This document shows positions 16,419-23,923 of a stretch of 64,000 nucleotides of DNA, piece by piece. The notes under the pieces were generated by a model that made no database searches, was not told the DNA's origin, and saw only the letters and a program-made list of their open reading frames with translations. Location of the stretch: contig NZ_JAVRHZ010000004.1 in assembly GCF_031846325.1 (NCBI RefSeq), positions 62,001-126,000 of the forward strand, in the 5' to 3' direction. A program made the translations under genes and the position numbers. The number at the start of each line of letters is the position of its first letter. Within the stretch, counting starts at the first letter, position 1. The stretch is from Patiriisocius_A hiemis. Lineage in GTDB: Bacteria > Bacteroidota > Bacteroidia > Flavobacteriales > Flavobacteriaceae.

Positions 16419-17831
16419 TTATATAGTTTCAGCTAATTCTAGAGCCTTGGTTAATGCTCCTAATTTATTATACACTTCTTGTAATTCTTTTTCTGGTACA
16501 CTATCACTTACTACACCAGCACCTGCTTGGTAATTTAATGTGTGGTTTTTGCTTAAAAATGAACGAATGATAATGGCATGGTTAAAATTGCCATTAAAGT
16601 CCATAAAGCCTATAGCTCCTCCGTAAAACTCTCTAGATATATTTTCATATTTATCCAAAAGTTCAATTGCTTTGTGTTTTGGAGCACCACTTAAAGTGCC
16701 AGCTGGAAAAGTGTCTGCTACAATTTGCATTGTTGCTGTATCTTTATTTTTTTTTGCAGTTACTTTACTAACTAAATGAATCACATGTGAAAAAAACTGT
16801 ACCTCTCGATAGGTCTCTACTGTAACATTAGTACCATGTCTACTTAAATCATTTCTTGCAAGATCTACCAACATTACATGCTCACTATTTTCTTTTTCAT
16901 CTGCTGAAAGTTGTTTTGCTAGCGCTGCATCCTGTTCATCGTTACCAGAACGTTTGAATGTTCCTGCTATAGGGTGAATTTCGGCTTGGTCTCCTTTTAC
17001 TACCAATTGTGCTTCTGGAGAACTTCCAAATATTTTAAAGTTCCCGTAATCAAAGTAAAATAAATAAGGTGAAGGGTTTACACTTCGTAAAGCGCGATAT
17101 ACATTAAACTCATCTCCTTTAAATTGTTGCGAAAAACGTTTGCTTGGAACAATCTGGAAGACATCTCCTCTGTGGCAATGCTCTTTGCACTTTATAACTA
17201 GTTTTTTAAATGCTTCGTCATTAAGGTTGGTTTGCAAAGCGCCTTCTAAAGAGAAAGGGTACTCAGCAAAAGATTTAGATTTTAATAGCTGCTCGATACT
17301 TTCAATATTACTTTCTTTATTGTAACAGTTTGCAAAAATGTAAGCTTCGTTATTGAAGTGATTAATTGCAATTATATTTTGATATACTGCGTAATAAATA
17401 TCTGGAATTTCAAGATTCCCTTCTTTTTTGTTTACAGCAATGTCATCAAAATACCTAACTGCATCGTAGCCTATGTAACCAAATAAACCATTTGTAATAA
17501 ATTTACTGTTGTTCTCTTCAGAAGAAAATGAAGCCGCAAATTTTTCAATTTCTTCAGATACATTGCAATTTGAATCTATTGTTATTTCATTGTTCTCTCC
17601 ATCTGGAAAAACTGTAATTATGGTTTCGTTTTTAACCTCGATTGAGGCAATTGGATTTGAGCAGATGTAACTAAAAGTATTATCGTTTGCTCTATAATCA
17701 CTACTCTCTAATAATAAACTATTAGGAAATTTATCTCGTAATCGTAAATAAACAGAAACAGGAGTTAGCGTATCTGCTAGCAACTTTTTTGAGTGGGCTT
17801 TAAGTGTATATGTTTTCCTATTATTTGGCAT
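16419..17831 (-). CDS. trpE: Anthranilate synthase component I
   Basis: This 470-residue chorismate-binding enzyme makes anthranilate from chorismate and ammonia. The catalytic C-terminal region contains FQIVPSKRFSQQF, HPIAGTFKRSG, LVDLARNDLSRHG and TFPAGTLSGAPKHKAIELL, all diagnostic of TrpE/PabB. The N-terminal LLLESSDY near residue 39 matches the LLESS element that binds tryptophan for feedback inhibition and favours TrpE over PabB. It is the first structural gene of the operon, about 110 bases downstream of the leader peptide, with a terminator in between. Regulation is thus likely at two levels, attenuation and enzyme inhibition. Confidence 0.97.
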   Translation of the reverse strand: MPNNRKTYTLKAHSKKLLADTLTPVSVYLRLRDKFPNSLLLESSDYRANDNTFSYICSNPIASIEVKNETIITVFPDGENNEITIDSNCNVSEEIEKFAASFSSEENNSKFITNGLFGYIGYDAVRYFDDIAVNKKEGNLEIPDIYYAVYQNIIAINHFNNEAYIFANCYNKESNIESIEQLLKSKSFAEYPFSLEGALQTNLNDEAFKKLVIKCKEHCHRGDVFQIVPSKRFSQQFKGDEFNVYRALRSVNPSPYLFYFDYGNFKIFGSSPEAQLVVKGDQAEIHPIAGTFKRSGNDEQDAALAKQLSADEKENSEHVMLVDLARNDLSRHGTNVTVETYREVQFFSHVIHLVSKVTAKKNKDTATMQIVADTFPAGTLSGAPKHKAIELLDKYENISREFYGGAIGFMDFNGNFNHAIIIRSFLSKNHTLNYQAGAGVVSDSVPEKELQEVYNKLGALTKALELAETI

Positions 17832-17883
17832 CTATTTTTTATTTCTAAGTGTTTTACTGTGCTTAACCTGATAATGCTTTCAT

Positions 17884-17914
17884 AAAAAAAGGCTTGTCGT
17901 GATGACAAGCCTTT
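17884..17914 (-). terminator. Attenuator terminator of the trp operon
   Basis: On the minus strand AAAGGCTTGTC (17904-17914) pairs with GACAAGCCTTT (17888-17898) across a five-base loop, and seven T in total follow. It lies between the leader peptide and trpE, so it must be controlled for the operon to be expressed. The 5' arm and loop contain GCTT (17907-17910) and TCACGA (17897-17902). These can pair instead with TCGTGAGAGC at 17941-17950, around the leader stop codon, forming a candidate antiterminator. Confidence 0.9.
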
Positions 17915-17944
17915 GTATGTTTTATACTACTATAGGGGTTGCTC

Positions 17945-18001
17945 TCACGAGTTGTTACGTAAGTTTATCCACCACCAAGTATGTACTATTATTGTTTTCA
18001 T
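17945..18001 (-). CDS. trpL: trp operon leader peptide (WWW)
   Basis: An 18-codon frame encodes MKTIIVHTWWWINLRNNS and ends with TGA at 17945-17947. Three consecutive Trp codons lie at 17969-17977. The frame is preceded by a good Bacteroidota promoter and followed by an intrinsic terminator and then trpE. This is the classical arrangement of ribosome-mediated attenuation. With scarce charged tRNA-Trp the ribosome stalls on the Trp codons and leaves the stop-codon region (17941-17950) free to disrupt the terminator. With enough tryptophan it reaches the stop codon, covers that arm, and the terminator forms. The peptide itself needs no other role. Confidence 0.9.
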   Translation of the reverse strand: MKTIIVHTWWWINLRNNS

Positions 18002-18012
18002 TAATTTGATGT

Positions 18013-18042
18013 CAAATATAGAAATCATATTTTAATTATCAA
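18013..18042 (-). promoter_or_regulatory. Promoter of the trp operon
   Basis: Minus strand TTG (18040-18042), 19 bp, TATATTTG (18013-18020) is an exact match to the Bacteroidota sigma-ABfr consensus. The predicted RNA start is only about six bases before the leader peptide ATG at 18001. Confidence 0.75.
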
Positions 18043-18052
18043 GTAATACTTA

Positions 18053-18622
18053 TTAAAACTTTAACGTAACATCTAGCTCAAAGTTATCTGAAATAGTGTT
18101 GTCGCCAAGGTTGTCAAAAAAGCTTCCGCTACCATAACGAACTCCAAACTTTGTTCTATCTATTTTTAAGCTAGTTGTTGCTGTGTTGTCTTTCATTTTT
18201 AAAATAAAAGTAATTTCTTCAGTAGTATCCTTAATGGTAATATCTGCTGTTACCTCAAAGCCAGATTTTGTTTTTGTCGCTTTTTTAATTAGCAAAGTAG
18301 CTGTAGGGTGAGAAGCAGTTCCAAAGAAATCGTCACTTTTTAAATGACCTTCTAATTTTCCTTTACTGTCACCTTCTAAATCGGTTACGTTTATAGATGT
18401 CATATCTACAACAAACATACCTCCAGTTAGCTTGTTGCCATCCATTTCTAAGTAGCCTTCTTTGAGTTGAATAGTCCCTGTGTGTGAGCCTAAGACTTTT
18501 TTTCCTTTCCACTCAATGGAACTTTCTTTAATATTAATTTTCTTTTTAATGGGTGTTGTAGTAGCAAATACTGTTGTAGTAGTTACTGCTAATACTAAGA
18601 GTGTTTTTACAATTGATTTCAT
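18053..18622 (-). CDS. YceI-family secreted lipid-binding protein
   Basis: This 189-residue protein has an N-terminal signal peptide (MKSIVKTLLVLAVTTTTVFA) followed by a YceI-like lipocalin fold. It contains KESSIEWKGKKVLGSHTGTI, LTGGMFVVDMTSINVTDLEG, HLKSDDFFGTASHPTATL and a late TKFGVRYGSGSFFDNLGDNTISDNFEL. YceI proteins bind isoprenoid-type lipids in the periplasm. Their physiological role is mostly unclear. The frame is open upstream to 18706 but that part overlaps the nitroreductase gene. The ATG at 18620-18622 starts exactly at the signal peptide. It is the last gene of the marR operon, 19 bases after the nitroreductase gene. Confidence 0.92.
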   Translation of the reverse strand: MKSIVKTLLVLAVTTTTVFATTTPIKKKINIKESSIEWKGKKVLGSHTGTIQLKEGYLEMDGNKLTGGMFVVDMTSINVTDLEGDSKGKLEGHLKSDDFFGTASHPTATLLIKKATKTKSGFEVTADITIKDTTEEITFILKMKDNTATTSLKIDRTKFGVRYGSGSFFDNLGDNTISDNFELDVTLKF

Positions 18623-18641
18623 CTTTTTTTGTTTTGAGTGA

Positions 18642-19274
18642 TTATATGTTTTTAAATAATTTTGTTTTTGGTTTACGCACTTTTGCATAATGCTGTGTAG
18701 CATCATCGTCGTGCCTATACCCTATAGTTGCTATAACTGAAGCATTAAGATTTTTACTTGATAAATCTAAAATCTCATTAAACTTTTCTGCTTCAAAACC
18801 TTCCATAGGGCACGCATCTATTTTGTTTATCGCAGCAGCAGAAAGTAAATTACCTAATACAATGTAGGTTTGGTTTGCTGTCCAAGCTGCCTTTTGTTCT
18901 TTTGTAAAACCAGCTAGTGTAGTTTTCATAAAATCTGCATACTGTTTTAGGTCTTCTTCTTTAAGTCCACGTGTTTCCATCACGTTTGTTATATACTCAT
19001 CTACTAAACTATCGTCAAAGTCTGTTTTGTTGGCAATGACAATTACATAGGCAGCATCTGTAATTTGTGTTTGATTCCAAGCAGCAGGTTTTAATTTTTC
19101 TCGTATTTCAGCATCTTCAATAATTAAGATTTCATATGGCTGTAATCCATAAGAAGAGGCAGATAGTTGCATAGCATCTTTTAAAAAGTCTAAATCTTTA
19201 TCATCAATTTTTTTTGTTGGGTCAAACTTTTTTGTGGCATAACGCCATTGTAGGTCTTGGATGTAGTTACTCAT
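18642..19274 (-). CDS. NAD(P)H-dependent nitroreductase-family oxidoreductase
   Basis: This 210-residue FMN-dependent flavoprotein resembles NfsB. The N-terminal RYATKKFDPTKKI supplies the FMN-phosphate arginine, followed by SASSYGLQPYEILII, the conserved block next to the flavin, and later LGNLLSAAAINKIDACPMEGFE, which is typical of the family. Such enzymes reduce nitroaromatics, quinones or similar electrophiles with NAD(P)H in the cytoplasm. The natural substrate is not known. It overlaps marR by eight bases, so its expression is coupled to the regulator and probably induced by a compound that MarR senses. Confidence 0.9.
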   Translation of the reverse strand: MSNYIQDLQWRYATKKFDPTKKIDDKDLDFLKDAMQLSASSYGLQPYEILIIEDAEIREKLKPAAWNQTQITDAAYVIVIANKTDFDDSLVDEYITNVMETRGLKEEDLKQYADFMKTTLAGFTKEQKAAWTANQTYIVLGNLLSAAAINKIDACPMEGFEAEKFNEILDLSSKNLNASVIATIGYRHDDDATQHYAKVRKPKTKLFKNI

Positions 19275-19725
19275 TTGTTCTTAATTTATCTAATAAGTTA
19301 TTTAAAGTTTCTAATTCTTCTTCGGTTAGGTTTTCTAGTATTTTTTTATTGTTGTGCTCAGTAATTGGATCTAGAGTTTTTAATAATTCTAATCCCTTTT
19401 TTGTAATAGTTATTTCTACTTTTCTTCTGTTTGAGGGACAAACACATCGCTCTGCCCATTCTTTCTTTATTAGCTTATCTACTAATCGTGTTGCATTACT
19501 ATTTCTATCTACCATACGTTCTTGTATGGTGGAGAGGTTAGCAGGGTTCCCCTTTTGTCCACGTAAAATTCGAAGCACATTGTATTGCTGCATTGTTAAG
19601 TCAAATTTCTTTAGTTCTGCCGAAACTTTTTCTTCAACAATACGTGATGTGTACATTAAGTTAATTACACTTTTTGTAGTAATTCCTAATTTGTGAATTG
19701 ATTTTATGGCTTCTTCAATCTTCAT
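19267..19725 (-). CDS. MarR-family transcriptional regulator
   Basis: This 152-residue protein contains a winged helix typical of MarR. Its parts are LTMQQYNVLRILRG, then LSTIQERMVDRNSNATRLVDKLIKK (the recognition-helix region) and a wing with CPSNRRKVEITITKKG, followed by the C-terminal dimerisation helices. The ATG at 19723-19725 gives MKIEEAIKSIHKLG. An upstream extension in frame would run through the operator and is rejected. The first gene of the operon is the regulator itself, and a perfect 16-bp palindrome overlaps its promoter, so autorepression is likely. The inducer is unknown. Confidence 0.93.
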   Translation of the reverse strand: MKIEEAIKSIHKLGITTKSVINLMYTSRIVEEKVSAELKKFDLTMQQYNVLRILRGQKGNPANLSTIQERMVDRNSNATRLVDKLIKKEWAERCVCPSNRRKVEITITKKGLELLKTLDPITEHNNKKILENLTEEELETLNNLLDKLRTNE

Positions 19726-19726
19726 A

Positions 19727-19759
19727 ATTGTAAATACAATATTTGTATATACAAATGTA
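19727..19759 (-). promoter_or_regulatory. Palindromic MarR operator overlapping the marR promoter
   Basis: ATTTGTATATACAAAT (19741-19756) is a perfect 16-bp palindrome. ATTGTA-AA-TACAAT (19727-19740) abuts it, with perfect six-base arms and the same TTGTA/TACAA half-site. A -7 element TACATTTG (19752-19759, minus strand) overlaps the first. A dimeric winged-helix repressor bound here would block its own promoter. No good -33 TTG is seen. Confidence 0.7.
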
Positions 19760-19888
19760 ATGCAAATTATCATTGATTTTATTTATTTAACAAAATTTTA
19801 GATGATAAGGTTGTATGTGTAGAAAATTAACACCTAAACAAAAGTTAAAAAGAATGTAAGTTCTAGTTGCTTTCTTACTTTTATAGTT

Positions 19889-20440
19889 ATGAACAAGTTG
19901 TATACCTTACTAATTATTAGTCTGTTGCTGTTTTCTTGTAATGAAACCGAGAAGAAAGCAAATGATATTTCAGAAACTACAGAAAAAGAGATTGCTATTA
20001 CTGAGACCAAAGATGAAGTCTCTAGCGCATTACCAATAGTAGATTATGAAGGCCTAAAACCCTATTTAGAAAAAAATGACGAAACTACCTATGTTGTGAA
20101 CTTTTGGGCAACTTGGTGTAAGCCTTGTATCAAAGAGTTACCTTATTTTGAAAAGATAGGAGCAGAGTATGCAGATAAAAATGTAAAAATACTTTTAGTA
20201 AGTCTAGACAATCCAAAAATTATTGAAAAACAAGTAGTTCCTTTTATTAAGAAAAGAAACTTACAATCTGAAGTTATTGTTTTTGATGACCCTGATGCTA
20301 ATGGATGGATTCCTAAAATTGCTGAAGAATGGAGTGGAGCAATCCCTGCTACTATAATATATAACAAAAATGACCGGAAATTTTATGAAAAGTCATTTTC
20401 TTACGAAGAATTAGAAACTGAAGTACAATCAATATTATAA
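19889..20440 (+). CDS. TlpA/ResA-like thioredoxin-fold lipoprotein
   Basis: This 183-residue protein has a lipoprotein signal ending LLLFSC (Cys17) and a charged linker of about 35 residues. A thioredoxin fold follows, with the redox motif NFWATWCKPC (Cys79, Cys82) and a later cis-proline region in SGAIPATIIYN. Proteins of this type reduce disulfides on the outer side of the cytoplasmic membrane or in the periplasm, for instance during cytochrome c maturation. The partner is not identifiable. It is five bases upstream of a second redox lipoprotein gene, so the pair probably acts in one process. Confidence 0.9.
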   Translation: MNKLYTLLIISLLLFSCNETEKKANDISETTEKEIAITETKDEVSSALPIVDYEGLKPYLEKNDETTYVVNFWATWCKPCIKELPYFEKIGAEYADKNVKILLVSLDNPKIIEKQVVPFIKKRNLQSEVIVFDDPDANGWIPKIAEEWSGAIPATIIYNKNDRKFYEKSFSYEELETEVQSIL

Positions 20441-20445
20441 CAAAA

Positions 20446-21135
20446 ATGAAAAGAGATTTAATTTTAAAAGTGGCAACCTTATGTATTACTGCTGTAATGG
20501 TGTATGGTTGTAATGAAACAAAAGACAAGAAAACTGTTGTTGAAGAAGATACAAAAGAACTTGCAATAAATGAAAAACCTGCCAAAGAAGAAACTGTAAA
20601 GGGTTACACAATTGGCGATTCTGCTACAGATTTTTCTTTAAAAAATGTTGATGGAAAGATGGTATCATTAAAAGACTATAAGGATGCCAAAGGATTTATC
20701 GTGATTTTCACCTGTAACACTTGCCCATATGCTGTAGCAAGTGAGGAACGTATTGTTGCTTTAGATAAAAAATATAAGTCAAAAGGATATCCAGTAATTG
20801 CAATTAACCCTAACAATCCAGAGGTGCAGCCAGATGACACGTTTGAGTTAATGCAACAAAAAGCAGAGAAAGCTGGGTTTACTTTTCCATATTTATATGA
20901 CGAAAGTCAATCTGTATATGCAAAATATGGAGCGACTAAAACACCGCACGTCTACTTATTAAAAAAAGAAAAGGGTGCTAACATTGTAAAATATATAGGA
21001 GCAATAGACGATAACGTTCGTAATGCAGATGCTGTTACAGATACCTTTTTGGCAAATGCCGTAGACGAATTATTAGCCGGTAAAGTAGTTTCTGTTAAAG
21101 AAACTCGTGCTATAGGATGCTCTGTGAAGCAATAA
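20446..21135 (+). CDS. AhpC/TSA-type redoxin lipoprotein
   Basis: This 229-residue protein has a lipoprotein signal ending MVYGC (Cys22). From about residue 55 it has a peroxiredoxin-like thioredoxin fold (FSLKNVDGKMVSLKDYKDAKG). The redox site FTCNTCPYA (Cys90, Cys93) has the CxxC spacing of a thioredoxin rather than the single peroxidatic Cys of AhpC, and TKTPHVYLLKK supplies the cis-proline. Homologues are often annotated as thioredoxin family or redoxin domain proteins of unknown substrate. It is co-directional with the TlpA-like gene and followed by a strong terminator, so the two form an operon. Confidence 0.88.
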   Translation: MKRDLILKVATLCITAVMVYGCNETKDKKTVVEEDTKELAINEKPAKEETVKGYTIGDSATDFSLKNVDGKMVSLKDYKDAKGFIVIFTCNTCPYAVASEERIVALDKKYKSKGYPVIAINPNNPEVQPDDTFELMQQKAEKAGFTFPYLYDESQSVYAKYGATKTPHVYLLKKEKGANIVKYIGAIDDNVRNADAVTDTFLANAVDELLAGKVVSVKETRAIGCSVKQ

Positions 21136-21152
21136 AGCACAGCTCATATATT

Positions 21153-21193
21153 AAAAAAACCGAAGATGTTCTTGTAACGTTTTCGGTTTTTTT
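21153..21193 (+). terminator. Intrinsic terminator of the redoxin operon
   Basis: AAAAAAACCGAA and TTCGGTTTTTTT pair over a 17-base interval and end in seven T. The A-rich arm upstream could also stop minus-strand transcripts. Confidence 0.8.
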
Positions 21194-21230
21194 GTGTCTA
21201 TAGTTTAGTTTTAATTATTATTTTTGAACT

Positions 21231-21545
21231 ATGGATTTAACACAAGATGCGTGGCGCTCACAGCTACTAGAAGACACTAATGCAGTAATTGTAGACGTAA
21301 GAACTGAAATTGAGAGAGAAGAAGGCTACATACCAAATGCAATGCATCTAGACATTTATGATAGTGCTGCTTTTGTGAATGCTGCAAAGGAACTTGATGA
21401 CTCAAAAAATTACTACATATATTGTAGATCTGGAGGAAGAAGTGCACAAGCTTGTATGATATTTAATTCTGTTGGGATTGAAAACACTTATAACCTTCTT
21501 GGAGGATTTAGTGAGTGGAATGGTGATATTGAAAAACCTTTTTAA
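21231..21545 (+). CDS. Single-domain cytoplasmic rhodanese
   Basis: This 104-residue rhodanese domain has no signal peptide. The persulfide-forming cysteine is Cys65 in YIYCRSGGRSAQ, and the first conserved block is VIVDVRTEIEREEGYIPNA. Rhodaneses carry sulfur as a cysteine persulfide, for example from thiosulfate to cyanide or to biosynthetic acceptors. The CRSGGRS loop (six residues after Cys) fits a sulfurtransferase. The next gene, one base away, encodes a lipoprotein of the same fold, so sulfane sulfur may be handled on both sides of the membrane. Confidence 0.92.
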   Translation: MDLTQDAWRSQLLEDTNAVIVDVRTEIEREEGYIPNAMHLDIYDSAAFVNAAKELDDSKNYYIYCRSGGRSAQACMIFNSVGIENTYNLLGGFSEWNGDIEKPF

Positions 21546-21546
21546 A

Positions 21547-21942
21547 ATGAAGAAACTACTCTTTTTTACTATAGCACTATCTTTATTGCTAGTCTCTTGT
21601 AACTCTTCTTCTGAAAATATAAAAGTTTTACCTCCTACAGACTTCAATAAAGCAGTTACTTTAGAAGACAACTCTATACTACAATTAATAGATGTAAGAA
21701 CAGCAGAAGAATTTGAAGTTGGACACCTTAAAGATTCTCAAAACATTTGTGTTACTGAAGAGGATTTTGAAGAAAAAGTAAAAAACCTTAATAAAGACGA
21801 GCCTGTATATGTCTATTGTAAAAAAGGAGGACGTAGTGCTCGTGCTGCAAAAATACTACGTGATCTAGGTTTTACTAAAGTATATGACCTAGAAGGTGGC
21901 ATCACTTCTTGGACAGATGATGGACTTGAAGTTGTAGAGTAA
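21547..21942 (+). CDS. Rhodanese-domain lipoprotein
   Basis: This 131-residue protein has a lipoprotein signal ending LLLVSC (Cys18). A rhodanese domain follows, with LQLIDVRTAEEFEVGHL and the active loop YVYCKKGGRSARA (Cys91). The frame is open upstream into the previous gene, but the ATG at 21547-21549 coincides with the signal peptide and lies one base after the stop codon of the cytoplasmic rhodanese gene. The two proteins share the fold and loop length and look like an old duplication with one copy exported. Sulfur donor and acceptor are not known. Confidence 0.9.
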   Translation: MKKLLFFTIALSLLLVSCNSSSENIKVLPPTDFNKAVTLEDNSILQLIDVRTAEEFEVGHLKDSQNICVTEEDFEEKVKNLNKDEPVYVYCKKGGRSARAAKILRDLGFTKVYDLEGGITSWTDDGLEVVE

Positions 21943-22075
21943 TTTTCACATTAATTCGCTTCTTAATTTTTTTAACACCTTGATTATTATTGCGTTAAAT
22001 AATAGCCAATTAGGATTTTCTAAGTAATTTTTAATTAATTCTCACGATATATTTAGGGTATAAACCTTAAATGTT

Positions 22076-22456
22076 ATGAAAACCGAAGTCCAAATTGTTC
22101 AAGACAGAATGAGGCAACTTGTTAAAGAAAGTTGTAATAAAATCGAAGAAATTTCTGAACACCATAATAGTTTTCATAAAGCATTACTGAAATTTTATTT
22201 TGGTTGTGTTGATGTGATAATAGATTATGATTCTTCTCAAATAATATTGTGGAGTTCAAAACCAAAATCTCTTGAGTCGTTTCGACTCTATGATATAAAC
22301 GAAGCTGTTTCAACCAAAATATCTTATACAAATCTAGAAGAAACATTAAAGGGGTGTCTCGAGAATGGAGAAGTTCAAGTTCGTTTCTACAAATCTTTAT
22401 TGTTTCATTATAATAATGTTAATCAACCTATAGCCAACCCTCCTATTAGCGCTTAA
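22076..22456 (+). CDS. Unknown 126-residue protein
   Basis: I do not recognise this protein. It has a charged helical N terminus (KTEVQIVQDRMRQLVKESCNKIEEI) and a middle part with strands (GCVDVIIDYDSSQIILWSS). No signal peptide, membrane segment or catalytic motif is visible. It lies 20 bases upstream of a small membrane protein gene with which it is probably transcribed, and the two end at a shared terminator. Two cysteines (residues 20 and 44) and three aspartates are spaced irregularly. It could be a small soluble regulator, but that would be a guess. Confidence 0.6.
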   Translation: MKTEVQIVQDRMRQLVKESCNKIEEISEHHNSFHKALLKFYFGCVDVIIDYDSSQIILWSSKPKSLESFRLYDINEAVSTKISYTNLEETLKGCLENGEVQVRFYKSLLFHYNNVNQPIANPPISA

Positions 22457-22476
22457 TTTTTAAAAACTTATACAAG

Positions 22477-22662
22477 ATGGTACGATTAATTATTTATACA
22501 TTCAAGATATTGCTCTTTGCATCTGCATTAGGAGCTTTAGGAATTCATTTCTTGTTATCTCCTTTGCCAGAAAATAGCTTACTCATAGTTGTAGGTATTT
22601 TATGTTTATTAGGGATTTCAAGTTTCTTTAAGTTAACTTCAGTTAGATTCGAGAGATCATAA
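22477..22662 (+). CDS. Small membrane protein of unknown function
   Basis: This 61-residue protein is mostly two hydrophobic helices, near residues 5-27 and 33-51, joined by a short PLPENS loop, with a basic C terminus (SVRFERS). It resembles no family I can name. The reading frame is supported by its position 20 bases after the previous gene, an ATG start and the intrinsic terminator 18 bases after its stop. Confidence 0.55.
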   Translation: MVRLIIYTFKILLFASALGALGIHFLLSPLPENSLLIVVGILCLLGISSFFKLTSVRFERS

Positions 22663-22679
22663 TAATTTTAAAATTTTTA

Positions 22680-22708
22680 CAAAGGCTGTTATTTACAGCC
22701 TTTTTTTA
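22680..22708 (+). terminator. Intrinsic terminator after the two unknown genes
   Basis: AAAGGCTGT and ACAGCCTTT pair across TATTT and are followed by a T run (22697-22707). Confidence 0.85.
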
Positions 22709-22745
22709 TGCTTTAATTTTAATTTTCATAAAAAATATAACATTT

Positions 22746-22773
22746 TGCAACATGACACGAATAACTTCGTCTA
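22746..22773 (+). promoter_or_regulatory. ECF-type promoter of the first sigma factor operon
   Basis: TGCAAC (22746-22751), 16 bp, CGTCTA (22768-22773) has the AAC and CGTC elements typical of ECF sigma-dependent promoters, ending 30 bases before the start codon. The second ECF operon in this window is preceded by TGTAAC-N17-CGTCTA, which supports the call. It suggests autoregulation. Confidence 0.6.
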
Positions 22774-22803
22774 TTAATCGAACAGCAACTAAAACCATCT
22801 AAT

Positions 22804-23346
22804 TTGTCCAATACATTACTTGTAGAGCAATGCAGACAAAACAACCCTAGAGCGCAAATGGCTTTATATAAGCAATATTGTGATGGGATGTTTATTGTAG
22901 CAAACAGGTATTTAAAAGACAATACAGCTGCTGAAGATGCAATGCAAGAAGCGTTTATTAAAGCGTTTAAAAAAATTAACCAATTCAAAGGAGACGTCAC
23001 GTTTGGAGCTTGGTTAAAAAGGATTGTAATTAACCATTGCCTTGATGTTATTAAGGCAAGAAAGTTAGAAATACAACCCTTAAATGAAGATGTAATGACA
23101 ATCGCAGATGATGATAACTGGGAGGTGGCAGATGAGACTTCAGTAAAAGAAGTGTATAAAGCTATCGAAAAACTACCTCAAAATTATAAGGTAGTTGTTA
23201 AGTTATTTTTGTTAGAAGGCTATGACCATCAAGAAATTGCTCAAATTTTGGACATTTCAGAAAGTGCCTCGCGAACGAACTTACATCGCGGTAAAATACA
23301 ACTAAAAAAAACCTTAAAACATTTGCAGTATGGGACAGGATCTTAG
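22804..23346 (+). CDS. ECF sigma-70 family RNA polymerase sigma factor
   Basis: This protein of 180 residues has region 2 (VEQCRQNNPRAQMALYKQYC to AAEDAMQEAFIKAFKKI and FGAWLKRIVINHCLD). It also has region 4 (LPQNYKVVVKLFLLEGYDHQEIA with SESASRTNLHRGKIQLKK as recognition helix). Regions 1 and 3 are absent, as in all ECF sigma factors. No ATG is available. The TTG at 22804 gives MSNTLLVEQCRQ, a start seen in related flavobacterial proteins. Its last 17 bases overlap the next gene, which encodes a one-helix membrane protein and may be the anti-sigma factor. Confidence 0.92.
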   Translation: MSNTLLVEQCRQNNPRAQMALYKQYCDGMFIVANRYLKDNTAAEDAMQEAFIKAFKKINQFKGDVTFGAWLKRIVINHCLDVIKARKLEIQPLNEDVMTIADDDNWEVADETSVKEVYKAIEKLPQNYKVVVKLFLLEGYDHQEIAQILDISESASRTNLHRGKIQLKKTLKHLQYGTGS

Positions 23347-23923
23347 AAAAATGATGCGAGAACGTGTTGAAGAAACACCAAGATTATCTCAAGGACACGA
23401 AGCAAAATTTGCTTCAAAACTGGAATCAAACTTTGGCAGTGAACCTTCTAAGAAGGAGCGCTTACCTTGGCTTAAAATTGCTTCTGTAGCTCTTGTGTTT
23501 ATAACAGTTAGCATTTTTGGGTATTACAGCCTTACAGATAACAACCAAGTAATTATAGCAGATAGCACAGATGATGGGAATGTTACATTGGTAAATAAGC
23601 AAATGACATTAGGAGATATATCACCGGACCTTAAAAAAGTAGAGGACTTTTATACCGCAGGGATTAATGTTCAATTAGCTTCGTTAGAAATCACAGATGA
23701 TACCAAAGACCTAATAGATGGGTATATGGAACAATTGGCAGAGCTAAATAGTGAATATGAAACCCTAAACGAAGAACTTAACACAATGGGGCCAACTGAG
23801 TCAACCATCACCGCTTTAATAGATAATTTACAATTGCGTTTACAGCTGCTGTTCAAGCTTAAAAACAAATTAAAAGAACTAAAAAATCAAAACAATGAAA
23901 AATTTAATAGCATACAAACGTAG
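23330..23923 (+). CDS. Membrane protein, putative anti-sigma factor
   Basis: This 197-residue protein has a cytoplasmic N terminus of about 47 residues, rich in charges (DLRKMMRERVEETPRLSQGHEAKFASKLE), one membrane helix near 48-66 and an outside domain. The outside domain ends in long helices with heptad-like Leu/Glu/Lys spacing (NSEYETLNEELNTMG, LQLRLQLLFKLKNKLKELK). Position directly after an ECF sigma gene with a 17-base overlap, and this topology, are typical for anti-sigma factors. No ZAS-type zinc motif (HxxxCxxC) is present, so any sigma binding would be through another fold. The function is inferred from context only. Confidence 0.7.
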   Translation: MGQDLRKMMRERVEETPRLSQGHEAKFASKLESNFGSEPSKKERLPWLKIASVALVFITVSIFGYYSLTDNNQVIIADSTDDGNVTLVNKQMTLGDISPDLKKVEDFYTAGINVQLASLEITDDTKDLIDGYMEQLAELNSEYETLNEELNTMGPTESTITALIDNLQLRLQLLFKLKNKLKELKNQNNEKFNSIQT

